DNA from: Streptohalobacillus salinus
GTDB taxonomy: Bacteria > Bacillota > Bacilli > Bacillales > Amphibacillaceae
Reading direction: 5' to 3'
Length of the DNA stretch: 64,000 bases
NCBI RefSeq assembly: GCF_003201605.1
Contig: NZ_QJJR01000007.1
Location: 1-64,000, forward strand
In this document: in pieces, positions 58,044 through 64,000 of the stretch
How positions within the stretch are numbered: position 1 is the first letter of the stretch
Layout of the letters: each line of letters begins with the position of its first letter
Program-made: the position numbers and the translations under genes
The notes under the pieces: model-generated
Databases searched by the model: none
Seen by the model: the letters and a program-made list of their open reading frames with translations, nothing else
What the model was told of the DNA's origin: nothing

Positions 58044-59744
58044 TTACCGGTATTGCCAATCACCATCTAAGCGTGCTTCAACTGTATTAGTAAAGAATTC
58101 TTCATACGTGTCCACATCTAATGAACGGTATTCATTAACAAACTTATCCCACTCCGCATCAAAGCTTGCGGGATCAGAAAGAACAATCTGTGGATAGTAA
58201 CGTTTTTGTAATTCTTCAGCACGTGTCGCAAACAATGCCACATCAGAACCTTGTTCAACGTTTGCACTCCACGCTGGGTACCAAGGACGTTCTTCTGGTT
58301 GAGAGAAAAGACCAGAGAATGTATCAATGTTATACGCTTCTAAATATTCACGGTCAGAGTCACGGTATGTCTCTTTTGCTACTTCTGGCTGGCGACGTGA
58401 TTCAACCGCGTTACCATCAGAGAATGAACCGTTAAGACGTGGCCAGTTCCATTCAAATACTGTCATACCTAAATCTTTACGGACATCTTGATCAGCAGAG
58501 AGTTCAACTTGCTCAGCAGTACGGTAGAAACGGCCATCTTCATCAACTGAGTAATGGACGCCTTCTTCGCCCCACATCACAAGTTTTTGCATATCTTCTT
58601 GAATCAATTCATCCCAGTACTGAATGATACGTTCTGGATTTTCTGCACTCACAGTAATGCCAGCACCACGATTTTGTGTGAATGAAGGAGGATCAAGGTA
58701 CTGATCTTTAATGCCTTCTTCTAAAACAACCGGTAAAGCCATAAATTCTTGATCTGGGTTACCTGCTTCTTCTAATGACGTACGCGCAGTACCCCATTGC
58801 CAACCGTACCCAAAGAATCCAAGGACACGACCAGAAGAGATTTTAGCTAAGAAATCATCGTTATTCATAACGAACATTTCTTGGTCTAAGTAACCGTCGT
58901 TATTTAATTCATTTAATGCTTTTAAGTATGCTTTTGTCGCATCACTATCTGCATAAACACTCGCTTCATGTGTGTCCATGTCGATTTGTACAGAACCATC
59001 ATTAGGGTAGCCCGCTAAATGGTTCGGTGTATTTGAGAAGGTAAAGAAACTTGTATCATACGTTAAACCAGTGAAAGGAACTGTGTTCATTCCATCAATT
59101 TCTGGGTTTTCATCTGCATAATCTTTAATCAGTGCTAAATATTCATCAAGTGTGTTGATTTCTGGGAAGCCAGCGTCTTTTAAAACACCACGTTGAATCC
59201 AAAATGCCCCTTGGTCAATATTAGGGTTTGGTACATATTCATTAATCGTTGGACCAAATGGTAAGTAGTAGATGTTACCGTCTGGCATTGTAATACGGTC
59301 TAAGTAATCTGAGTACATTGCTAAAATATTTTGACCATGTTCTTCCAACAGATCATTAAGTGGGATAAATGCTTCTGCATCCATCATCATTTCAATGCCG
59401 TGGTCAGGAACAACAACATCTGGATATTGTCCACCTGCGACCATAACGCCTAATTTCTCCATTAAGTCACCGACAAGGTATTCCATCTGGAAGTTAACAC
59501 CCGTTTCATCTTCAAGCATGCCACCAATGGTTGTTTCATTTGTATGGATATCATCTCCTGATGCTCCAACAAAATAGTGATACGTTATTGGATCATTTGA
59601 CATGTCCTCCGATCCTGAATCATCACTAGAAGAATCCGATCCATTATCTGTGCCAGATGATGCATCATCGTCTCCGCCACATGCAACTAAAAACATGAAT
59701 AAGCTGACAAAGATGAGTAGTAATAAAGATTTCTTTTTAAACAC
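58044..59744 (-). CDS. Aldouronic-acid-type substrate-binding lipoprotein (LplA/AguE-like)
   Basis: 566 residues, extracellular solute-binding family 1. Lipobox LFMFLVAC before GGDDD, then an acidic low-complexity linker (about residues 25-45) and a long mature domain. GTG start eight bases after AAAGGGG; an upstream TTG frame overlaps the ribosome site and is rejected. Context with aguA and the glucuronate genes points to aldotetraouronic acid. First gene of the operon, behind a cre-like site and three to four CTATA-type repeats. Confidence 0.9.
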   Translation of the reverse strand: MFKKKSLLLLIFVSLFMFLVACGGDDDASSGTDNGSDSSSDDSGSEDMSNDPITYHYFVGASGDDIHTNETTIGGMLEDETGVNFQMEYLVGDLMEKLGVMVAGGQYPDVVVPDHGIEMMMDAEAFIPLNDLLEEHGQNILAMYSDYLDRITMPDGNIYYLPFGPTINEYVPNPNIDQGAFWIQRGVLKDAGFPEINTLDEYLALIKDYADENPEIDGMNTVPFTGLTYDTSFFTFSNTPNHLAGYPNDGSVQIDMDTHEASVYADSDATKAYLKALNELNNDGYLDQEMFVMNNDDFLAKISSGRVLGFFGYGWQWGTARTSLEEAGNPDQEFMALPVVLEEGIKDQYLDPPSFTQNRGAGITVSAENPERIIQYWDELIQEDMQKLVMWGEEGVHYSVDEDGRFYRTAEQVELSADQDVRKDLGMTVFEWNWPRLNGSFSDGNAVESRRQPEVAKETYRDSDREYLEAYNIDTFSGLFSQPEERPWYPAWSANVEQGSDVALFATRAEELQKRYYPQIVLSDPASFDAEWDKFVNEYRSLDVDTYEEFFTNTVEARLDGDWQYR

Positions 59745-59786
59745 TTGATTAACCCCTTTCAACTGTAAAGTTTATTTGCTCTCGTT

Positions 59787-59800
59787 TGAAAGCACTTTCA
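59787..59800. promoter_or_regulatory. cre-like site at the importer promoter
   Basis: TGAAAGCACTTTCA, a perfect palindrome with one mismatch to TGWAARCGYTWNCA. It lies just downstream of the -10, where CcpA would block transcription. Confidence 0.6.
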
Positions 59801-59834
59801 TTATAGCCCGGCTAATGGTTTAACTCACCAGGTT

Positions 59835-59918
59835 AAACTATAGTTAGAACCCCAAAAAATATAGATGAAGGCGCTATCATTTTTGAAAAATATAGACATC
59901 CAATCAAAAGAATATAGG
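59835..59918 (-). repeat. Helically phased CTATA-type repeats upstream of the importer operon
   Basis: On the minus strand: AACTATAGTTT (59835-59845), TCTATATTTTT (59855-59865), TCTATATTTTT (59886-59896, identical) and CCTATATTCTT (59908-59918). Start-to-start spacings are 20-21, 31 and 22 bases, that is two, three and two helical turns. Similar repeats lie upstream of the GH39 gene. Direct repeats in phase suggest an AraC-type activator such as a YesN-like response regulator. Confidence 0.6.
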
Positions 59919-60040
59919 TTTTTACCTAAAGATCATTGTCTACCCTAAAAAGTTTAGCTTCCTACTAAAAAGTAAGGCGATTCATCTTTCGAACTGGCGT
60001 GATTGGATTATCTTCAAGCCATACAAAATGCCTGATAAAA

Positions 60041-60079
60041 ACACCTTACCCCTACCTGTACTAGGCAAAGGTAAAGTGT
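60041..60079 (-). terminator. Terminator of the histidine kinase operon
   Basis: ACACTTTACC / GGTAAGGTGT arms (one mismatch) with a long loop, followed by TTTTTATC on the minus strand, about 30 bases after the kinase stop. Confidence 0.65.
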
Positions 60080-60108
60080 CTTAATAACCCTTATGCATGT
60101 TGCTTTTC

Positions 60109-61908
60109 TTAATCGTTGTTTTGTTCTTCTGTAAAGGTTTGCTTATCTATTTTCTTTAAGTACGGTTCTAGGATTGAATCTTGGGCAGGTAAATCAATGG
60201 TGACGGTTGTGCCTATCCCTTCTTCACTCTCAATCTTAAAGCGGAAGCGATCTTTATAATACAACTTCAAACGGTAGTAAGCATTTTGAATACCGATTTG
60301 ATTACCCATTTCTTCTTGGTTCTCCATCTGACTTATAATTGTGGTGAGCGTAGATTCTGCAATGCCTACACCATTATCTTCGACGACAAACCTTAACCCC
60401 ATCGCCGTTTTCGTAATGTTAACTGTAATCTTGCCGTTTGCTTTCAATGGTTCAACACCATGAATTGAGGCATTTTCGACAAAGGGTAAGAATGCTAAGT
60501 TCGGAATCTCAAAGTTAAATAAATCTTCTTCAACATTGATGCGGTACTTTAATTTATCACCAAACCGATAGGCTTGGATTTCTAGAAAAGCATGAATCAA
60601 TCGCACTTCATCGTTTACCGTTACCCAATTACGGCCCCACGCTAAAGAATTCCTGAAAATCCCCGCCATATTTTCAATAATTGCGGCTGTCTCATCTTCG
60701 TTTTTAATCAGGCTTCGCATGCGAATTGTTTCTAATGCATTAAATAAGAAATGTGGGTTGATTTGACTTTGTAATGCACTTAACTGCGCTTCCTTTTCCC
60801 GTAATTCTAAATCTTTTTTCTCTAAGTTCGCTTTAAAGACTTCATTGAACAGTTGATTGATTTTTCGCGTCATTCGATTGATTTGGTTAGCCAACTGACC
60901 AATTTCATCTTTTGATTTCACATGCGGATACTCAGCAAAATTTTTCTTGGCGATTTTTTTAGTATGATCAAGAATATTAATCAGCCGTGTATGGAATGAC
61001 TTTGAAATATAGACAATCAGTAATCCCGGTAATATAAAGTTCATGATGCTAATAAGAATGATAAACCTTGCTGATTCGAACAACTCTTTCGTATAAATCG
61101 ATTCATCAACGACAGTTACCACTGACCATCCTTGCAAGTAATCATCCCGAAAGATATGTTCACTGACATGATAGGTGTCTCGATCGTATTCATCCGCAAC
61201 AAACACTGTTTGATCTTCCGTTTCTTGACCGTTGGTACTAAATAAAATGTCCTGTTTATCATTGAGTAAATAGATATTACCTTGAACAGCAGCATTATTG
61301 AGCACGTTATTAACGGCTCGTGGGTTCAAATTAATGTTCACGATATTTTGAAAATCCGTGTATAAAGTGAAGTAATCTAACGGACGGTAAATGGCAAGCT
61401 GGACCCCCGCTTCATCCTTTCTTTCAATTAAAGTGGGTAAACTTGTTGCATTGAGCTGGTTATACCAATCCTGTGCCTCACCAGTTGTTGCTAACTGATG
61501 AATGCCACCTGCATACAACATCGAAGGATTGGTCGTATAAAAACGAATATCTTCGATAGCATTATACAAGGGTACGGTTTTACGGTATTGGTTAATCACT
61601 GCATTGTATTCTTGAACATACTCTACCAAATTAGGGTATTCATAATTAAAAAATTCATATAAACGGACATCTAAATAGAGTGAGGTTGATAACCCAATTG
61701 CTTGATCGATCAACTGTTTAAACTCTTCACTCGTTTGTTCAGTTATAAGTTCTGTATCTTCTCGTTTTTGTTCAATAAAGTTTGTTGTCATTTGACTGAA
61801 AAAAACGGTGTTTGAAATTAATATTGGCACCAACACCGTAATAAAGTAAATGATTAAAAATTTATTGCGCATTTTCAAATCGTTGAAGGATTGTTTTAAC
61901 CGGTGCAT
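60109..61908 (-). CDS. Sensor histidine kinase, YesM/LytS family
   Basis: About 599 residues. TM1 near residues 17-37, an extracellular sensor domain of some 250 residues, TM2 near 290, a HAMP-like linker (NILDHTKKIAKKN), phospho-acceptor His in QSQINPHFLFNALETIR and ATPase VEDNGVGI. No response regulator is next to it in the window, unlike most YesM-YesN pairs. The AAGGGAGG supports the inner ATG. Last gene of a four-gene sensor-like operon adjacent to the aldouronate importer, so it probably senses the same oligosaccharides. Confidence 0.9.
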   Translation of the reverse strand: MHRLKQSFNDLKMRNKFLIIYFITVLVPILISNTVFFSQMTTNFIEQKREDTELITEQTSEEFKQLIDQAIGLSTSLYLDVRLYEFFNYEYPNLVEYVQEYNAVINQYRKTVPLYNAIEDIRFYTTNPSMLYAGGIHQLATTGEAQDWYNQLNATSLPTLIERKDEAGVQLAIYRPLDYFTLYTDFQNIVNINLNPRAVNNVLNNAAVQGNIYLLNDKQDILFSTNGQETEDQTVFVADEYDRDTYHVSEHIFRDDYLQGWSVVTVVDESIYTKELFESARFIILISIMNFILPGLLIVYISKSFHTRLINILDHTKKIAKKNFAEYPHVKSKDEIGQLANQINRMTRKINQLFNEVFKANLEKKDLELREKEAQLSALQSQINPHFLFNALETIRMRSLIKNEDETAAIIENMAGIFRNSLAWGRNWVTVNDEVRLIHAFLEIQAYRFGDKLKYRINVEEDLFNFEIPNLAFLPFVENASIHGVEPLKANGKITVNITKTAMGLRFVVEDNGVGIAESTLTTIISQMENQEEMGNQIGIQNAYYRLKLYYKDRFRFKIESEEGIGTTVTIDLPAQDSILEPYLKKIDKQTFTEEQNND

Positions 61909-61928
61909 CAGAAGCCCTCCCTTACGGG

Positions 61929-62630
61929 TCAATTTTGAAAAAGGGCTCGGATTTGTTCTTTCACCCTATGCCCTATTATCGGTGCATTTGGATGATTTTC
62001 AAGTCGATCTTTCTTCCGCGCTACACGTAACAGTGCTTGGTGCATATTCCACATCATTACCCAACTCAATAGGGCAATCCCTAAAAACGGAATCATTCCA
62101 GGAATGATAGATAAGAACGCACCTACTAATCCAACGGATATCACCATTGAAAGAAACGAGAGGGGCGTGGCTAATACGAGTAACAGACTGTCTTTCACTA
62201 GTGTTTTCAGATGTTTGGGCTGGTGTAAATAAAGCGGGAAACTATACAACACGAAAACAATTACCACCACTAACGTAACATTCCATCCCAAAGCCAAAAG
62301 AATCGCTTCTCCACCCGTCGTCGTTAATAAATAGTGGTAATTAAACCACAGCAAATAGCTGAGTACGCCAATAAATAAACCGATAATATTCGCTTTAAAA
62401 AAATGTGTCTTGAAGGCTTCAAAGAAACTGCGGAAGATTGAAAAATCCTTATCCCCAGTAACAAAGCGTTGCATAACCGCCATCACCGCAAGTGTAGCTG
62501 GTAAAACACCAACGACAATTACCCCAAGTAACGTGAAACCTAACCATAATAAATTGAGATAAATAAAAAACCACAACCACTCCAACAGACGATAAAACCC
62601 CGTCGATACAAAGCCATAATTATTCCCCAA
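61929..62630 (-). CDS. YesL-like membrane protein (DUF624)
   Basis: A 233-residue protein with about five membrane segments; LEWLWFFIYLNLLWLGFTLLG and the FFEAFKTHFFKANIIG stretch match DUF624/YesL. Members sit beside YesM kinases and sugar importers in Bacilli; their molecular role is unknown. TTG start six bases after GGGGGAG. Its end overlaps the extended kinase frame, so it is tightly coupled. Confidence 0.85.
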   Translation of the reverse strand: MGNNYGFVSTGFYRLLEWLWFFIYLNLLWLGFTLLGVIVVGVLPATLAVMAVMQRFVTGDKDFSIFRSFFEAFKTHFFKANIIGLFIGVLSYLLWFNYHYLLTTTGGEAILLALGWNVTLVVVIVFVLYSFPLYLHQPKHLKTLVKDSLLLVLATPLSFLSMVISVGLVGAFLSIIPGMIPFLGIALLSWVMMWNMHQALLRVARKKDRLENHPNAPIIGHRVKEQIRALFQN

Positions 62631-62642
62631 GTCTATCTCCCC

Positions 62643-63212
62643 CTACAACCATTTTTTGATTAAATTTAGCGCTAACGTCTGATGCGGACTTGTCGCTACC
62701 ACACCCGCTACCAGATCATATTCTAATTCATAAGGGACATCTTCCCTAAGTCGGCTCATTTCATCATACCCAACTGCATAAAGATGTTCACGCCCATCTC
62801 GATCATCTTCTCGGACGAACCGGTCAAATTCTTGCTTATTCACCCCATCAATTGATTCTAGAGGTGCTAAATAATAGGGATCAATCAAAATTTGATCCAG
62901 CCCATCGTCGACAATAACGACATCCGCTTGTTTATTAATCAATTCTACCGTTAGACGATCAAATGAAGGTAACGTCATCTGTACTTGAATCGAGATTCCT
63001 TCAGGCAAATCTTCAGCCAATAATTCATACAGATATGCTTCCATCTCTTCAACATCATTTGTCGGTAAACTTGAAATGAACGTCACTTGAAAGACATCTT
63101 CACGGTGTAAATTTTCTGCTCGTCCGCCACACCCAACCAGTAGAAAGAGACTAAGCACACCAACAATCATCACTACTTTTAATTTACTTGCATCTGCCCT
63201 ATTAGTCATCAT
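62643..63212 (-). CDS. Small lipoprotein, possible solute-binding-type accessory
   Basis: I do not recognise a named family. 189 residues with a signal peptide and lipobox LLVGC. The mature part has an alpha/beta pattern (VFQVTFISSLP..., INKQADVVIVDDGLD) that resembles a small, truncated solute-binding domain. It sits between the small membrane protein and the YesL-like gene, upstream of the histidine kinase, so it could be an extracytoplasmic partner of that sensor. That role is inference. Confidence 0.6.
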   Translation of the reverse strand: MMTNRADASKLKVVMIVGVLSLFLLVGCGGRAENLHREDVFQVTFISSLPTNDVEEMEAYLYELLAEDLPEGISIQVQMTLPSFDRLTVELINKQADVVIVDDGLDQILIDPYYLAPLESIDGVNKQEFDRFVREDDRDGREHLYAVGYDEMSRLREDVPYELEYDLVAGVVATSPHQTLALNLIKKWL

Positions 63213-63214
63213 CC

Positions 63215-63478
63215 TTACACCATAAAACTAACGACAAAGGGTTGAATGTACCACACAAACAAGGTAAAGGTGAGGAAATAAAAAAGAATTAAAGGGAATT
63301 GTGCTTTCGACTTCTTATTTCTTTGTTTTAATTGACGGTAGCGTCTAAAGGTCATCACCGCCAGGGCAAACCCAAGCAGCATGTGTAAAAGATGCCTTTC
63401 TGATGAGAAGAAGTAAAATTGTAAAACAAGTACATATAGGATAACACCAATAAGTAGCACATATTTTTGATTAAGCAT
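63215..63478 (-). CDS. Small hypothetical membrane protein (87 aa)
   Basis: Three hydrophobic segments with a short basic loop (RRYRQLKQRNKKSK). First gene of the sensor operon, divergent from the GH39 gene. ATG seven bases after TGGAGG. No family recognised. Confidence 0.65.
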   Translation of the reverse strand: MLNQKYVLLIGVILYVLVLQFYFFSSERHLLHMLLGFALAVMTFRRYRQLKQRNKKSKAQFPLILFYFLTFTLFVWYIQPFVVSFMV

Positions 63479-63582
63479 TGTTCAACCTCCATTCACATGA
63501 TTGTTTATCAGTTAGTAAACATCTGTGATTAATGATAAAGACTTACCCATAATTTCTAAAGATAGTCTCAGCATATCACATA

Positions 63583-63596
63583 ATAAAGCGTTTTCA
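63583..63596. promoter_or_regulatory. cre-like site for the sensor operon
   Basis: Minus strand TGAAAACGCTTTAT, one mismatch to TGWAARCGYTWNCW, about 105 bases upstream of the 87-residue gene. Confidence 0.45.
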
Positions 63597-63603
63597 TCTA
63601 TCA

Positions 63604-63708
63604 AATACTATAGAAAATCCTTTGAAAAATAAAGATGATCAAAAAAGAACCGTTAGGATCGACTTACTGACAAATATCTATAGTTTTTTCACCAAAACCT
63701 ATAGTGTA
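63604..63708. repeat. CTATAG-type repeats upstream of the GH39 gene
   Basis: Plus strand TCTATAGTTTT (63677-63687) and CCTATAGTGTA (63698-63708), 21 bases apart, and the same motif reversed as TCTATAGTATT (minus strand, 63604-63614). The core and its orientation to the gene match the repeats ahead of the aldouronate importer. Confidence 0.55.
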
Positions 63709-63718
63709 TACCCTTATA

Positions 63719-63732
63719 TTAAAGCGCTTTCT
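63719..63732. promoter_or_regulatory. cre-like site for the GH39 gene
   Basis: TTAAAGCGCTTTCT, one mismatch to TGWAARCGYTWNCW. It overlaps the likely -10 region (TTATATT), so CcpA binding would repress. Confidence 0.6.
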
Positions 63733-63790
63733 TTTGTAAGATGAAGACAAAGCATCTTTATTGCCTAAGTGAGAAGGGAGACACAAGCAC

Positions 63791-64000
63791 ATGTTAGCAT
63801 CATCTGACTACACAAGAAGCAAACGATCATCACAATTTAACTATTCGATTGGTACCGGTCGGTTAGGACTCGCTTTACAGGAAGAATACATGAATCATTT
63901 ACGTGAGGTTCAGACGAGGATTGGCTTTCAGTACATACGTGGCCATGGACTCTTCCATGATGATATCGGCATTTACCAAGAGGTTGAAACAGAGGGCAGA
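63791..64000 (+). CDS. Beta-xylosidase, GH39 (partial, runs off the window end)
   Basis: Only the first 70 codons are in view, ending in EVETEGR. FNYSIGTGRLGLALQEEYMNHLREVQTRIGFQYIRGHGLFHDDIGIY matches the N-terminus of intracellular GH39 xylosidases of Bacilli (XynB). It would hydrolyse xylo-oligosaccharides freed of glucuronic acid. ATG follows AGAAGGGAG. Truncated by the window edge, not by a mutation. Confidence 0.8.
   Translation, partial: MLASSDYTRSKRSSQFNYSIGTGRLGLALQEEYMNHLREVQTRIGFQYIRGHGLFHDDIGIYQEVETEGR

Larger units (their letters stand above)
59745..60108. other. Promoter region of the glucuronoxylan operon
   Basis: No gene. In order from the gene: ribosome site, cre-like site, -10 (TATAAT, minus strand, 59800-59805), an inverted repeat GTTTAAC-N7-GTTAAAC (59818-59838), CTATA-type repeats (59835-59918) and, further out, the terminator of the histidine kinase gene. 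Confidence 0.65.
63479..63790. other. Divergent promoter region of sensor operon and GH39 gene
   Basis: About 310 bases without a gene. Holds a minus-strand cre-like site, CTATAG-type repeats, a plus-strand cre-like site and the GH39 ribosome site (AGAAGGGAG). Confidence 0.6.

Noticed and set aside
1-64000. CRISPR arrays, insertion sequences, prophage genes, tRNA and rRNA genes
   Set aside because: No repeat-spacer pattern, transposase, integrase, phage protein or RNA gene signature was found in the window.

Overview
The window is a low-GC chromosomal segment with strong AGGAGG ribosome-binding sites, short intergenic hairpins and gene families typical of Bacillota (Bacilli). The gene mix combines pyruvate formate-lyase/AdhE mixed-acid fermentation, the mevalonate route to isoprenoids with a type 2 IPP isomerase, a C30 carotenoid cluster, and a full glucuronoxylan-degradation island. 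That fits a fermentative, facultatively anaerobic, plant-polysaccharide-using member of the Bacilli (Halolactibacillus/Amphibacillus-like or an alkaliphilic lactic-type genus). The genus is an inference; no rRNA gene is present to settle it.

Layout. 0-3 kb: a small membrane protein, flavodoxin, proC and an Ohr peroxidase. 2.9-10.6 kb: the fermentation block, with pflB-pflA, a divergent Fe-dependent alcohol dehydrogenase, and adhE preceded by an unknown 78-residue gene. Both pflB and the adhE operon carry Rex-like operators, and the adhE operon also has a cre-like site. 11-17.5 kb: a lone ABC ATPase, yueI, a PLP aminotransferase, a TrpXYZ-like ABC importer and a sulfurtransferase. 17.7-23.3 kb: isoprenoid/carotenoid genes fni, crtM, a badly decayed crtN-like pseudogene and an intact crtN-like gene. 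These are divergent from a MerR/B12-domain regulator of the CarH/LitR photoreceptor type. 23.4-27.5 kb: pepT, a PAP2 phosphatase, a broken small membrane-protein gene, an HD hydrolase and a ROK kinase. 27.6-34.1 kb: two drug-exporter-type ABC systems and a TetR regulator with a well-resolved promoter/operator. 34.4-39.4 kb: map, an MhqO-like dioxygenase divergent from an aldehyde dehydrogenase across an MhqR-like box, a K+-channel-like protein and a TPP riboswitch with thiT. 39.7-44.6 kb: the mevalonate kinase/decarboxylase operon, a ThiD/PdxK kinase and a DUF2188 protein.

44.7-64 kb is the xylan/glucuronoxylan island. xylA-xylB-GH10 xylanase forms one operon. A second operon runs aguE-like binding protein, two permeases, GH67 alpha-glucuronidase, uxuA, uxuB, kdgA, kdgK, uxaC. 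Upstream lie a YesM-type histidine kinase, a YesL-like protein, a small lipoprotein and a small membrane protein. At the edge a divergent GH39 beta-xylosidase begins. Imported aldouronic acids would be trimmed by GH67, GH10 and GH39 inside the cell. The sugar acid then goes through uxaC-uxuB-uxuA-kdgK-kdgA to pyruvate and triose phosphate, and xylose through xylA/xylB. cre-like sites at several of these promoters point to CcpA control. A shared CTATA-type repeat at the importer and xylosidase promoters suggests one common activator whose gene is not in the window.

Most notable: the CarH/LitR-like regulator with a conserved adenosyl-pocket motif beside a half-decayed carotenoid operon; the shared repeat motif linked to an orphan sensor operon; the unknown gene placed under apparent Rex/CcpA control ahead of adhE; and an MhqR-like operator at the dioxygenase/aldehyde dehydrogenase divergence.
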